DNA of 64,000 bases from Alteromonas hispanica. Lineage in GTDB: Bacteria; Pseudomonadota; Gammaproteobacteria; Enterobacterales; Alteromonadaceae. The position numbers were made by a program, and so were the translations under genes. The notes under the pieces are model-generated. The model saw only the letters and a list, made by a program, of their open reading frames with translations, was not told the DNA's origin and ran no database searches. Below are positions 8,924 to 18,182 of this stretch, piece by piece. The stretch covers positions 90,801-154,800 of the forward strand of contig NZ_JAAAWP010000006.1 in NCBI RefSeq assembly GCF_010500915.1. Reading direction: 5' to 3'. The stretch's first letter is position 1, and the number at the start of each line of letters is the position of its first letter.

Positions 8924-8953
8924 AAAACGGGCTGGTAATCACCAGCCCGTTTT
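8924..8953 (-). terminator. Rho-independent terminator of ppa
   Basis: Perfect 13-base arms (8924-8936 and 8941-8953) with loop AATC. The GC core is flanked by AAAA and TTTT, giving a U-tract in either direction. It starts 25 bases after the ppa stop on the minus strand and ends just before the ribosome-binding site of the DUF3299 gene. Confidence 0.9.
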
Positions 8954-8977
8954 AGCACTAATTTCACAATCAGTGAA

Positions 8978-9508
8978 TTATTCTGCTTCGAAACGCTCAA
9001 CGCTTGAGACAATTTCAGCTTTTGCGGCTGCTGCGTCGTCCCACCCGTCAATTTTAACCCATTTTCCTGGCTCTAAATCTTTGTAGTGCTCGAAGAAGTG
9101 TTCAATTTGCTTAAGTAGCAACGGTGGAACGTCTGCCAACTCTTTCACATCACGGTAAATTGTAGAAAGCTTGTCGATTGGAACAGCAAGCACTTTCGCA
9201 TCTTTACCCGACTCATCGGTCATGTTAAGCACGCCAACAGGACGGCACTTAATTACTGAACCCGCTAGAAGAGGGAACGGCGTCATTACCAAAACATCAA
9301 CAGGGTCGCCATCTTCAGACAAAGTGTTGTTAACATAACCATAATTGGTTGGATAATGCATACAAGTAGCCATAAAGCGATCTACGTATAAAGCACCAGT
9401 GTCTTTATCTACTTCGTATTTTACCGGGTCAGCATGGGCTGGGATCTCGATAATTACATTTACTTCTTCAGGCAGATTTTTGCCAGCAGGAACTGCGCTC
9501 AAGCTCAT
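8978..9508 (-). CDS. ppa: Inorganic pyrophosphatase
   Basis: Soluble family I pyrophosphatase, hydrolysing PPi to two phosphates in the cytoplasm. The 176 residues equal the E. coli length. The signature [10 protein letters not shown] at 65-74 carries the metal-binding aspartates (D66, D71). The N-terminal [19 protein letters not shown] and the C-terminal [13 protein letters not shown] are characteristic. A strong terminator follows, so it is probably a single-gene transcript between fbp and the DUF3299 gene. Confidence 0.98.
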   Translation of the reverse strand: MSLSAVPAGKNLPEEVNVIIEIPAHADPVKYEVDKDTGALYVDRFMATCMHYPTNYGYVNNTLSEDGDPVDVLVMTPFPLLAGSVIKCRPVGVLNMTDESGKDAKVLAVPIDKLSTIYRDVKELADVPPLLLKQIEHFFEHYKDLEPGKWVKIDGWDDAAAAKAEIVSSVERFEAE

Positions 9509-9632
9509 TCTATTGTCCTTACAGTAATAGATTAAAAATTTTGCCCGTAAGTATACGGCGACAGCAGCAAAATAAAAATGGTTTAAGACTGATGTCTCAA
9601 CAAACTAAGCTATTTTGCCGCTTTTTTGTCAA

Positions 9633-10610
9633 CTATTTCGCTTTTTCAGCGTAACTCACACACATTTCCACTTCTTCACTCGACCCAATAATGCATGGAA
9701 CGCGCTGATGTATTTCTTCTGGCATAACTTCTAGTATGCGGCCGTTACCTGTTTCGGCTTTACCACCTGCCTGCTCCATAAGAAAAGCCATGGGGTTCGC
9801 TTCATAAAGCAAACGCAACTTGCCAGGTTTAGACGGGTCGCGGTTATCGAAAGGGTACATAAATATCCCGCCTCGACACAGTAGTCTATGAATATCGCCA
9901 ACCATGGCAGCTACCCAACGCATGTTGTAATTTTTGCCACGAGGACCGTCTTTACCCGCTAGTAGGTCGGCAATATAAGCTTGCATTGAAGGTTCCCAAT
10001 GACGTTGATTAGACGCATTGATTGAGAATTCAGAGGTTTGCGCTGGCACTTCAATGTTTGGATGGGTTAATAGAAAACCACCGTGGGTTTTATCTAGCGT
10101 GTATATATGCGTTCCGCGGCCAGTAGTAAGCGCAAGCATGGTAGATGGCCCGTAAAGTACGTAGCCTGCGGCCACCATTTGCGTGCCGGGCTGAAGAAAA
10201 GCAGATGGGTCGTTGGGCTCCATCCACTGGGGCGCGTGAGTAATGGAAAAAATTGTGCCGATTAAACTGTTAATTTCAGTATTCGATGAGCCATCTAGAG
10301 GGTCGAAGCTAACAAGGTATTTCCCTTCTGGGTTACAGGGTACTACATCGTCTTCTTCTTCAGAGGATATTGCTTTAACGTAGCCAGACTCTCTTAATGT
10401 ATCTTTTAAAATATGGTTAGAGATAACGTCGAGCTTCTTTTGAGTTTCACCCTGCACATTTTCTGAAAGCGTAGAACCAAGAACGCCAGCTAGCGCTCCT
10501 TGACTCACACGGAATGAAATTTCTTTACAACCTGCCAACAGGGTTCGAATGAGCAGGATTAGCTCAAGCGGTGCACCGTCTTGTTGCAACTGAGAGTTTA
10601 AGCGTTTCAT
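9633..10610 (-). CDS. fbp: Fructose-1,6-bisphosphatase class I
   Basis: The gluconeogenic enzyme converts fructose 1,6-bisphosphate to fructose 6-phosphate. It has 325 residues (E. coli 332). The metal site is [10 protein letters not shown] and the family signature is near the C-terminal third ([19 protein letters not shown]). The early SEEEDD stretch fits the metal-binding E-E region. It lies upstream of ppa on the same strand; no terminator is seen between them, so partial co-transcription is possible. Confidence 0.98.
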   Translation of the reverse strand: MKRLNSQLQQDGAPLELILLIRTLLAGCKEISFRVSQGALAGVLGSTLSENVQGETQKKLDVISNHILKDTLRESGYVKAISSEEEDDVVPCNPEGKYLVSFDPLDGSSNTEINSLIGTIFSITHAPQWMEPNDPSAFLQPGTQMVAAGYVLYGPSTMLALTTGRGTHIYTLDKTHGGFLLTHPNIEVPAQTSEFSINASNQRHWEPSMQAYIADLLAGKDGPRGKNYNMRWVAAMVGDIHRLLCRGGIFMYPFDNRDPSKPGKLRLLYEANPMAFLMEQAGGKAETGNGRILEVMPEEIHQRVPCIIGSSEEVEMCVSYAEKAK

Positions 10611-11201
10611 TTATTATAGGCCTTTATTTGAGTGTAGGGTTTATCGTCACAAGACGCACAGTTTTATCACTGGCTTACTGCTTGTTACTATTTATTACTT
10701 ATTTTTGTCGTCTTCCATCATGGATAACGTGAGGCTGAGTCATTATCACCCGTTGTAGAAGCAACCTTATAAAGCCAATATGCGGCCTTATAGAAGGGAA
10801 CTTGCAAGTTCAATGTGGAGAATGTGACATCGTTTTAATTGTAACCATGTTCACACAGAAATAGAACACGGTTGCCTTTCAACTTACAAAAACATTCACA
10901 CACCATACCAAATTTCTTATCGAGACAGTCACCATACCAGTTTCTCTTTATCATGACTGTCATCATAACTTTCTTCTTAAAAATTTTGTGACTGTCTCTG
11001 TAACTTGTTGTGACTGTCTCCGTAACTTCCTAATTATGCCTGTCTCGAAAAGCTTTTTAACATGCCTGTCTCAAAAACTTTGCCCAAAAACTTTGCTTGG
11101 TACAACGCGCCTGTTTCCTTTACTAAAGAAATTGAGTTATCCATCTTTATGGCGGTTCTGATAAAGTACGTCGTAATAGATAATAATGACGAGAACGCGC
11201 T
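10611..11201. other. Divergent intergenic region fbp / mpl with motif cluster D
   Basis: This 591-base gap has no credible open reading frame. Its right half is filled by motif cluster D. The left half (10611-10900) should hold the fbp promoter, but I cannot pick a convincing -35/-10 pair. Confidence 0.5.
10922..11117. repeat. GACAGTC-motif cluster D, six clear copies plus a decayed one
   Basis: Copies: GAGACAGTCAC (10922-10932, plus), ATGACTGTCAT (10953-10963, perfect odd palindrome), GTGACTGTCTC (10988-10998 and 11010-11020), ATGCCTGTCTC (11036-11046 and 11062-11072), and a decayed GCGCCTGTTTC (11107-11117). The four consecutive same-orientation copies are 22, 26 and 26 bases apart. All are non-coding, ending about 85 bases before the mpl start. 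Confidence 0.85.
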
Positions 11202-12554
11202 ATGCACGTACATATATTAGGTATCTGCGGCAGCTTTATGGGCGGTATTGCCGCTATTGCAAAGTCACTGGGCCACAAGGTGACAGGCTCAGATACCAAT
11301 GTTTATCCACCTATGAGTACGCAACTAGAAGCTCTAGGAATAGAATTAACCCAAGGGTTTGATGAAAGTCAGTTTGCGCCAATCCCTGACATTGTGATTA
11401 TTGGTAATGCGCTCTCCCGCGGTAACCCAGCGGTAGAGTATGTATTAAACCGTAACTTACCCTACACCAGCGGCCCCCAGTGGCTGCTTGATAATTTATT
11501 AAAAGACAGATGGGTTATCGGTCTATCTGGCACCCACGGCAAAACTACTACCAGCAGCATGGTTGCTTGGATTTTAGAATATGCTGGGCTGAAACCTGGA
11601 TACCTTATTGGTGGCGTACCGGAAAACTTCGGCGTGTCTGCGCGTATTGGCGAGGGGCCCTTCTTTGTTATCGAAGCTGATGAGTACGACAGTGCCTTTT
11701 TTGATAAGCGCTCTAAATTTGTGCATTACCGCCCAAAAACTCTGGTTATCAACAACCTTGAGTTTGACCATGCAGATATTTTTCCTAACCTGGCTGCCAT
11801 ACAAACACAGTTCCATCACTTGGTGAGAATGGTGCCGGAAAATGGCTTAATACTGAGTCCTTCAAACATCCCCGCTATTGAAGACACCTTACAGCAAGGC
11901 TGTTGGACACCTCGTCAGTGTCTGGGTAAACAGTGGGATAGCGAACTCGTTAACAAAGATGGAAGCGTGTTTGATGTTATTCATAACGGTGTTGTAGCAG
12001 GCCGAGTTTCGTGGTCGCTTCTGGGCAAACACAATGTCGACAATGCCCTAATGGCTATTGCTGCCGCGCATCATGCAGGCGTAGCTCTAAATGATGCTAT
12101 TGAAGCGCTTGCTCACTTTAAAAATGTGAAGCGCCGTATGGAAGTAAAAGGTGTGGTTAATGATATTACGGTTTACGACGATTTTGCGCATCACCCCACA
12201 GCGATAGCCACAACCCTTGAGGGGCTTCGCAATAAAGTAGGTAATCAACGCATTTTGGCCGTATTAGAGCCTCGCTCTAATACTATGAAAATGGGCATTC
12301 ATAAAGATACGTTGGCAAACTCATGGCAGCAAGCCGACCATGTTTTTCTATACGAACCCAAAGCAATGGGCTGGTCGCTAACCGATGCTGCCACACAAAG
12401 TGAAGTTCCCTCACAGTGTTTTAATGAGGTAGAACAGATCGTTCAATCTCTTATCACCGTAGCACAGCCAGGCGATCATATTCTGGTGATGAGTAATGGT
12501 GGCTTTGAAGGTATTCATGAGCGTCTACTTCATGCGCTTAATAAAAAATCATAA
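11202..12554 (+). CDS. mpl: UDP-N-acetylmuramate:L-Ala-gamma-D-Glu-meso-DAP ligase
   Basis: Mpl recycles peptidoglycan by attaching the released tripeptide to UDP-MurNAc. The 450 residues match the family. The start MHVHILGICGSFMGGIAAIAK is the Mpl/MurC nucleotide-sugar-binding fold. The ATP loop is LSGTHGKTTTSSM, followed by EADEYDSAFFDKRSKF and LEPRSNTMKMG, which separate Mpl from MurC. GAG stands 10 bases before the ATG. It is 12 bases upstream of ubiX and probably leads a three-gene operon with ubiX and the nuclease. Confidence 0.97.
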   Translation: MHVHILGICGSFMGGIAAIAKSLGHKVTGSDTNVYPPMSTQLEALGIELTQGFDESQFAPIPDIVIIGNALSRGNPAVEYVLNRNLPYTSGPQWLLDNLLKDRWVIGLSGTHGKTTTSSMVAWILEYAGLKPGYLIGGVPENFGVSARIGEGPFFVIEADEYDSAFFDKRSKFVHYRPKTLVINNLEFDHADIFPNLAAIQTQFHHLVRMVPENGLILSPSNIPAIEDTLQQGCWTPRQCLGKQWDSELVNKDGSVFDVIHNGVVAGRVSWSLLGKHNVDNALMAIAAAHHAGVALNDAIEALAHFKNVKRRMEVKGVVNDITVYDDFAHHPTAIATTLEGLRNKVGNQRILAVLEPRSNTMKMGIHKDTLANSWQQADHVFLYEPKAMGWSLTDAATQSEVPSQCFNEVEQIVQSLITVAQPGDHILVMSNGGFEGIHERLLHALNKKS

Positions 12555-12566
12555 CAGGGCAAAAAC

Positions 12567-13199
12567 ATGAAACATGACAAGCAAGTCACACTTGCTATTA
12601 CCGGCGCTTCGGGTGCCCCATATGCATTAACACTTTTACAGTCTTTGGTAAAAGCTGATTATCAGGTTTATGTGCTGATTTCATCGGCGGCCAAAGTAGT
12701 GTTTGCCACCGAAGAAAATGTCAAAATCCCCTCACGCCCGGAAGATGCTGCAGCTTTTTTTACTGAGCACTGTGGCGGTAAACCAGACCAAATTAAAGTA
12801 TTTGGCAAAGAAGAGTGGTTTTCGCCTGTTGCGTCAGGCTCTGCTGCTCCAGCTAAAATGGTGGTATGCCCCTGTTCCACGGGTACGCTTTCAGCCATAT
12901 CCGTAGGCGCTAGTGACAATCTTATAGAACGGGCCGCTGATGTAGTGTTAAAAGAACGTGGACAACTTATTCTAGTTCCTCGGGAAATGCCGCTATCCTC
13001 TATTCATCTAGAAAATATGTTAAAACTGTCACAAATGGGTGCCACAATAATGCCAGCAGCGCCGGGTTTCTATCACAACCCGAAAACCATTGATGACTTG
13101 GTGGATTTTGTTGTGGCGCGCATATTAGATCATTTAGGTATAGAACAATCATTGGTGGCTCGCTGGGGCTACCAATCATCAAAACATTCAGAGGAATAA
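12567..13199 (+). CDS. ubiX: Flavin prenyltransferase UbiX
   Basis: UbiX makes prenylated FMN, the cofactor of the UbiD decarboxylase in ubiquinone synthesis. The 210-residue flavoprotein opens [17 protein letters not shown] (phosphate-binding loop) and contains [26 protein letters not shown] and [19 protein letters not shown], both family hallmarks. No ubiD is in the window. It follows mpl by 12 bases and precedes the nuclease by 2, with AGAGGAA at the junction. Confidence 0.97.
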   Translation: MKHDKQVTLAITGASGAPYALTLLQSLVKADYQVYVLISSAAKVVFATEENVKIPSRPEDAAAFFTEHCGGKPDQIKVFGKEEWFSPVASGSAAPAKMVVCPCSTGTLSAISVGASDNLIERAADVVLKERGQLILVPREMPLSSIHLENMLKLSQMGATIMPAAPGFYHNPKTIDDLVDFVVARILDHLGIEQSLVARWGYQSSKHSEE

Positions 13200-13201
13200 C
13201 T

Positions 13202-14008
13202 ATGTTTGCATTAGCAAATAGGACTTGCGCAGTGGCATTAAGTGCACTGTTAACAATGTGTGTGGCCACGCCGGCATTTGGGTGGGGACAAACTGGCCAC
13301 CGTGTAACGGGTGCTATTGCAGAGCAATATTTAAGCCCCCTTTCTCAAGCTGCACTTATGGAGTTACTGCCTAATGGCTCGTTAGCCGAAGCGTCTACCC
13401 ACGCCGATGAAATGCGCTCTAACCCCAGTGAGTTTTGGCAGAAAACCGCTAACCCTTGGCACTATGTCACGGTGCCTGAAGGAAAAACCTATGTGGAAGT
13501 CGGTGCACCATCTCAGGGAGACGCATTTAGCGCGTTAGCCGAGTTTACAAAAACCTTGAAAAGCGACACTGCCAGCAACGATGAAAAGCGTTTAGCGCTG
13601 AGATTCATCGTTCATATAATTGGTGATTTACATCAGCCGCTTCATGCTGGTAATGGTACAGATCGCGGTGGAAACGATGTGAAAGTTCGCTTCTTCTGGC
13701 AAGACTCTAATTTGCATAGAGTGTGGGATTCGCAAATGTTAGATCAGCGCGCCCTGTCTTATACCGAGTGGACCGCGTGGCTAACTGAAAAAATTACCGC
13801 TGAGGATATTCGCAATTGGGCATCAACCGACCCCTATGTATGGATAGAAGAAAGCGCAAGCATTCGCGACACCATATACCCTGAAGACGCTAACAAAATG
13901 AGCTACGACTACCTCTATAATCATTTGCCAACAGCAAAACGCCGCTTACAAATGGCTGGAATACGTATGGCCATGTATCTTAATGAAGTGTTTGAGAGCA
14001 GCAAATAA
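13202..14008 (+). CDS. Secreted S1/P1-type nuclease
   Basis: A zinc-dependent single-strand nuclease/3'-nucleotidase of 268 residues. The signal peptide ends at TPAFG, leaving W28 as the mature N-terminal residue; in S1/P1 enzymes this tryptophan is a zinc ligand. H33 (QTGHRVTG) is the next ligand. Later ligands lie in HIIGDLHQPLHAG with the following GGNDVKV, and in LHRVWDS. The expected site is the periplasm or outside, for scavenging nucleic acids. It is the third gene after mpl and ubiX and ends at a strong terminator. Confidence 0.95.
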   Translation: MFALANRTCAVALSALLTMCVATPAFGWGQTGHRVTGAIAEQYLSPLSQAALMELLPNGSLAEASTHADEMRSNPSEFWQKTANPWHYVTVPEGKTYVEVGAPSQGDAFSALAEFTKTLKSDTASNDEKRLALRFIVHIIGDLHQPLHAGNGTDRGGNDVKVRFFWQDSNLHRVWDSQMLDQRALSYTEWTAWLTEKITAEDIRNWASTDPYVWIEESASIRDTIYPEDANKMSYDYLYNHLPTAKRRLQMAGIRMAMYLNEVFESSK

Positions 14009-14016
14009 ATCGCACA

Positions 14017-14055
14017 AAAAAGACCCTATTTAGCACGCTTAAATAGGGTCTTTTT
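14017..14055. terminator. Bidirectional rho-independent terminator
   Basis: Perfect 16-base arms (14017-14032 and 14040-14055) with a 7-base loop, core GACCCTATTTA, with A-run and T-run at the two outer ends. It lies between the convergent nuclease and rraA genes. Confidence 0.92.
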
Positions 14056-14169
14056 CTCTGTAGTCGTAATAGTCGCGGCGCTCTGCACTCATCGATTGTC
14101 TAATCAAACTAAATGAAACGAACTAAATGAATCGAGGCCACCGAACCAATAGCGCTTGTGCGTGTTGAC

Positions 14170-14655
14170 CTAGTCCAAATCTAGCGGTTCTGGCGACAGA
14201 ATAACCCCTGTGCTATCTGCATAGAGATGATCTTCTGGCAAAAAAGTAACACCGCCAAAATTAACCGGAATATCTACATCACCAATGCTTTCTGAGTCTG
14301 CGTTTACCGGAATAGCAGCCACCGCTAATACACCTATATCCAGCTCGGCTAGGCTATCAATCTCTCGTACACTGCCGTAACACACCACACCTTCCCAATC
14401 GTTATCGATAGCAATTTGTGCAGAAGTTGCATCAAACAGAGCCCTGCGCGTAGAGCCACCGCCATCGATGAGCAGTACTTTTCCACCACCAGGTTGAGCA
14501 AGCACGCGGTCGACTAAGCCTCTATCTTCAAAACACTTAATCGTTGTAATTTCACCGCCAAAGGAATATCGCCCACCAAAGCTCGCAAAAATAGGATCTA
14601 CCACATCCACGCTGTCTGCAAACAAGTCGCATAATTCTGAAGTGTTGTATTCCAT
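14170..14655 (-). CDS. rraA: Regulator of ribonuclease E activity A
   Basis: RraA binds RNase E and inhibits its processing activity. The 161 residues equal the E. coli length, and the sequence tracks it closely: [17 protein letters not shown] at the N-terminus, [17 protein letters not shown] in the middle, and [17 protein letters not shown] near the end. It is a single gene with its own upstream region. The ATG at 14655 gives the E. coli-like [10 protein letters not shown] start. Confidence 0.97.
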   Translation of the reverse strand: MEYNTSELCDLFADSVDVVDPIFASFGGRYSFGGEITTIKCFEDRGLVDRVLAQPGGGKVLLIDGGGSTRRALFDATSAQIAIDNDWEGVVCYGSVREIDSLAELDIGVLAVAAIPVNADSESIGDVDIPVNFGGVTFLPEDHLYADSTGVILSPEPLDLD

Positions 14656-15069
14656 GGCCCTGCCTTAGGTTAGTTTGTTTAATTGAGTATTCGGATGAAT
14701 ATTCATATGGTGCTCTATCTCTCTAGCATAGCACTAATTTTAGCGTTGAAAATGCTTGTTTTAGTCGGTTTGATTAAATTCTTTTCGCTCATTATTTGCA
14801 TTTCACTGTACGCAAACTGAAAGACCAGTAACAAATTGATTAAAGCTCTACCCGGAACCGCTTCTAAACCAAAATGAGCACGCAAATTGCTTTACATATA
14901 TCGCCTTAATGTGAGCAGCTACACTTTAAAAGTGGTCAGGTGATACGAAAAACATCTCAAGCCTACCAGCCTCACATTGTAAGAAATGTTTCTTCTTTCT
15001 GTCACCCATCAGTCACAGAAGCCCTTTAACGTGTTCGATAAGTAACCAATAGAGGACAGGGTCTAACCC
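14656..15069. other. Divergent intergenic region rraA / PAP2
   Basis: This 414-base gap has no open reading frame I trust. Its right end carries the Pho-box-like sequence at 14999-15016 and an AGAGGACAGGG ribosome-binding region (about 15051-15061) for the PAP2 gene. Confidence 0.4.
14999..15016 (+). promoter_or_regulatory. Pho-box-like direct repeat upstream of PAP2 gene
   Basis: CTGTCAC-CCAT-CAGTCAC has the 7-4-7 layout of a PhoB site (CTGTCAT-N4-CTGTCAT): the first half fits CTGTCAY and the second has one core mismatch. A -10-like TTTAAC lies 8 bases downstream at 15025-15030, about where PhoB-dependent promoters place it. By-eye match only. Confidence 0.35.
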
Positions 15070-15582
15070 ATGAAATCCTTGACTAAATACGATACAGACT
15101 TATTTTACCGGCTATATAGACTGACTCAAAAAAGAGACTGTCGCGCTATTGTATGGCTATCTAAAACCGGCGATGGTTATTTATATCTTGTTATTGGTGC
15201 GCTGCTGTGGGCATTTGAGCCCCAACACGGTGAGATATTTTTGTACACCGCGCTAATGGCATACGCCCTAGAGCTTCCTATTTATGTATTGCTGAAAAAA
15301 ACCTTTAAACGCCCTCGCCCCTGCGATTTCTTAACCAACTTTAGTGCACATATTACGCCCTCAGACAAATTTTCTCTTCCTTCTGGGCACACTGCGGCAG
15401 CCTGGCTCATGGCCAGTATCGTTGCGCATTTTTATCCGTCATTTTCTGTACTGGTTTACAGTTGGGCTGCGCTTATTGGTTTATCGAGAGTGCTCCTTGG
15501 TGTGCATTATCCATCAGATGTTGTTGCAGGAGCCTTGCTTGGTGTTGCGATAGCATTCTTAAGCACGACAATATTGGTATAA
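15070..15582 (+). CDS. PAP2-family membrane phosphatase
   Basis: The 170-residue integral membrane protein has all three lipid-phosphatase motifs: KKTFKRPRP, PSGHTAAAW and SRVLLGVHYPSD (catalytic and proton-donor histidines). About four or five hydrophobic segments surround them. Likely substrates are phosphatidic acid, phosphatidylglycerol phosphate or undecaprenyl pyrophosphate; the sequence does not decide. It ends 1 base before the glycosyltransferase start, so the two are surely co-transcribed, and a Pho-box-like sequence lies upstream. Confidence 0.9.
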   Translation: MKSLTKYDTDLFYRLYRLTQKRDCRAIVWLSKTGDGYLYLVIGALLWAFEPQHGEIFLYTALMAYALELPIYVLLKKTFKRPRPCDFLTNFSAHITPSDKFSLPSGHTAAAWLMASIVAHFYPSFSVLVYSWAALIGLSRVLLGVHYPSDVVAGALLGVAIAFLSTTILV

Positions 15583-15583
15583 T

Positions 15584-16651
15584 ATGAAACTACTTTATGG
15601 TGTGCAGGGCACCGGCAATGGTCATATTGCCCGAGCGCGGATCATGGCTGCAGCATTTGCACAACGAAACGACATAGATGTCGATTTTGTCTTTTCGGGT
15701 AGAGCACCCGAGCGCTATTTCGATATGGAAGTTTTTGGTAACTACCAAACGCTAACGGGTTTAAGTTTTATCTACAAAGACGGCAAAGTCAGAAAATGGG
15801 ATACGGTTAAGCAAGCCAACATCCGTCAGTTTATCGGCGATGTTAAACGCTTCAACACCAGTCAATATGATTTGCTGATCAACGACTTCGAACCTGTTAC
15901 TGCATGGGCCGCAAAACGCCAGGGCTTGCCTTCGATATCAATAAGTCACCAGGCAGCATTTGCTTATAATGTGCCCAAAAGCGGCAACTCGATGTTCGAC
16001 ACCGCACTAATGGCAACATTTGCACCAACAAAACACAAAATTGGCGTACATTGGTATCATTTCAACCAGCCCATCATTCCGCCTTTCGTTGTTGATAAGG
16101 CGATATCGCACAGCAAATCTAATCATATTCTGGTTTATCTGCCTTTTGAAAACATCGATGATATTAGAGATATGCTAGAGCCACTGGCCGACCAAACCTT
16201 TGTTTGTTTTCACCCTGATATTGAACAAGCCAGTACTGAAGGGCATATACAGTGGAATCCCACATCAAAAGTCCACTTTCATAGAGCGTTGCAAAGCTGT
16301 GGAGGTGTTGTAGCCAACGGCGGGTTTGAGTTATCAAGCGAAGCGTTGCAGTTAGGTAAAAAGCTATTGATAAAGCCTCTCCATGGGCAGTTCGAACAAC
16401 TATCCAATGTATTTATGCTTGATAGCCTCAAATTGTGCCAGCCATTATTTCAGCTAGACACCGACGTACTTGAAGAATGGTTATCCTCGCCTGAAAATGA
16501 GCCTATAACCTTTCCAGATAACGCCAACTTGCTTATAGACTGGATAAAGCAAGGTAACTATTCAGACACCAAAACCCTGTGTGAAACCCTATGGAAACAC
16601 GTCCAATACGGAGATAAAACGCGAGAACGTTTATTGTCTCTTGCAATTTAA
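15584..16651 (+). CDS. GT28-like glycosyltransferase, MJ1255 family
   Basis: The 355-residue protein starts MKLLYGVQGTGNGHIARA, the UDP-sugar transferase N-terminal glycine loop as in the MJ1255/VC2487 family. The C-terminal half has GGVVANGGFELSSEALQLG and KPLHGQFEQLSN, equivalent to the nucleotide-sugar-binding region of MurG and MGD synthases. No signal or membrane helix, so it is cytoplasmic or peripheral. Tight coupling to a PAP2 phosphatase suggests a lipid acceptor such as diacylglycerol, but this is inference. Confidence 0.8.
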   Translation: MKLLYGVQGTGNGHIARARIMAAAFAQRNDIDVDFVFSGRAPERYFDMEVFGNYQTLTGLSFIYKDGKVRKWDTVKQANIRQFIGDVKRFNTSQYDLLINDFEPVTAWAAKRQGLPSISISHQAAFAYNVPKSGNSMFDTALMATFAPTKHKIGVHWYHFNQPIIPPFVVDKAISHSKSNHILVYLPFENIDDIRDMLEPLADQTFVCFHPDIEQASTEGHIQWNPTSKVHFHRALQSCGGVVANGGFELSSEALQLGKKLLIKPLHGQFEQLSNVFMLDSLKLCQPLFQLDTDVLEEWLSSPENEPITFPDNANLLIDWIKQGNYSDTKTLCETLWKHVQYGDKTRERLLSLAI

Positions 16652-16702
16652 TACCGCAATGCGATGATAGCGGCATTTATCGTATTCATTGCGGGATTTT
16701 CT

Positions 16703-16897
16703 GTGCTTAATAAGTTGGCTGTTTTTCTGCTTACCCTTACTGCATTAAGCGGTTGTGGTTATAAAGGAGCGCTGTACATTCCAGACGCCCCAACGCAAAA
16801 TTCGCCCCCGCCCTCAAGCGCCACCCAAGGCGATTCTGAGCAAGGGCCCAACACAAAAAGTACTGCACCTGCCTCTATATCTGGAGAGACTAACTAG
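16703..16897 (+). CDS. lptM: LptM/YifL-like small lipoprotein
   Basis: A GTG at 16703 with GGGA seven bases upstream gives a 64-residue product with a compact lipoprotein signal peptide and lipobox LTALSGC. CGYKGALYIPD after the lipidated cysteine matches the CGLKGPLYxP core of LptM, which helps LptD oxidative maturation at the outer membrane. The tail is P/S/T-rich. The upstream ATG at 16664 would add a 13-residue hydrophobic extension and lacks a ribosome-binding site. As in E. coli (yifL-dapF), it heads the lysA/dapF/xerC run; its stop overlaps the lysA start. Confidence 0.8.
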   Translation: MLNKLAVFLLTLTALSGCGYKGALYIPDAPTQNSPPPSSATQGDSEQGPNTKSTAPASISGETN

Positions 16898-18147
16898 TGG
16901 ATTACTTTGCCTACAAGCAAGGTCAGCTTTTCGCTGAAGACGTTGCCGTTTCCGACATTGCAGCCGAGCACGGCACACCAGTTTATATTTATTCACGGGC
17001 AACACTAGAGCGTCATTGGCATGCATTTAACGATGCTATAGGCGACCACCCACACCTCATTTGCTATGCCGTTAAAGCTAACTCAAACATAGGCGTATTA
17101 AGTGTATTGGCAAAACTTGGTTCCGGTTTTGATATTGTTTCTGCTGGCGAACTGGCCAGAGTTATTGAAGCCGGAGGCAGCGCCAACAAGGTTGTCTTTT
17201 CAGGCGTAGGCAAAAAGCATGACGAAATACGATATGCACTGCAGCAGGGTATAATGTGCTTTAACGTAGAGTCAGAGCCTGAATTACATCGCATAAACGA
17301 AGTGGCCGGTGAGTTAGGCGTTAAAGCTCCTATTTCACTTCGCATTAATCCTGATGTCGATGCAAAAACTCACCCTTATATTTCTACCGGGCTGAAGGCA
17401 AACAAATTTGGTATTGCGCGAGAAAATGCACTGGCCACCTACGAATTAGCGGCCTCATTGCCCAACCTTAATGTAGTGGGCATGGACTGTCACATAGGCT
17501 CTCAGCTAACTGAAATTGGTCCATTTGTTGATGCATTAGAGCGCCTGCTTGTGCTCATAGACGAGCTTGCCGAGCGCAATATTATTATCGAACATCTCGA
17601 TGTGGGCGGTGGTTTAGGCGTTACTTATAACGATGAAGAACCCCCTCACCCCAGAGCGTATGCTGCAGCCATGGCCGAAAAAATGGTAGGCCGCGAGTCG
17701 TTAAAACTCATTCTCGAACCAGGTCGTGCCATTGCTGCGAATGCAGGCATATTGGTTACTGAAGTTGAGTTTATCAAACAAGGCGAAGAAAAAAGTTTCG
17801 CCATTGTAGACGCTGCGATGAACGATTTACTTCGCCCTGCTTTGTATTCAGCATGGCAAAACATTATTCCCGTACAAGAGCACAGCGACGCCGAACCTAA
17901 CACATATGATGTCGTTGGCCCGGTGTGCGAAACCGGTGACTTTATCGGTAAAGATAGAACGCTTGCCATAAAACCTACCGATTTACTGGCAGTTCGCAGC
18001 GCGGGCGCCTATGGTTTTGTTATGGCCTCAAACTACAACAGTCGCTGTCGCCCAGCCGAGATTATGGCCGATGGTGAAACGGCTATCGTTGTACGCGAGC
18101 GAGAAATTCAAAAAGATCTCTGGAAAGGTGAGCACAAACTTCCGTAA
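16897..18147 (+). CDS. lysA: Diaminopimelate decarboxylase
   Basis: LysA is the PLP enzyme that makes L-lysine from meso-diaminopimelate. It has 416 residues. The PLP lysine is K60 in ICYAVKANSN, and the glycine-rich phosphate loop is HLDVGGGLGVTY. Substrate residues lie in EPGRAIAANAG and PVCETGDFIGKD. The start is GTG, overlapping the lptM stop by one base (TAGTG), with GGAGAG upstream. Its place next to dapF links both enzymes acting on meso-DAP. Confidence 0.97.
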   Translation: MDYFAYKQGQLFAEDVAVSDIAAEHGTPVYIYSRATLERHWHAFNDAIGDHPHLICYAVKANSNIGVLSVLAKLGSGFDIVSAGELARVIEAGGSANKVVFSGVGKKHDEIRYALQQGIMCFNVESEPELHRINEVAGELGVKAPISLRINPDVDAKTHPYISTGLKANKFGIARENALATYELAASLPNLNVVGMDCHIGSQLTEIGPFVDALERLLVLIDELAERNIIIEHLDVGGGLGVTYNDEEPPHPRAYAAAMAEKMVGRESLKLILEPGRAIAANAGILVTEVEFIKQGEEKSFAIVDAAMNDLLRPALYSAWQNIIPVQEHSDAEPNTYDVVGPVCETGDFIGKDRTLAIKPTDLLAVRSAGAYGFVMASNYNSRCRPAEIMADGETAIVVREREIQKDLWKGEHKLP

Positions 18148-18182
18148 ACTAGAGACAAATATAAGATTAAGACGCACCGTTA

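Noticed and set aside
10534-10542. tRNA T-arm-like GGTTCGAAT
   Set aside because: It lies inside the fbp coding region with no cloverleaf around it.
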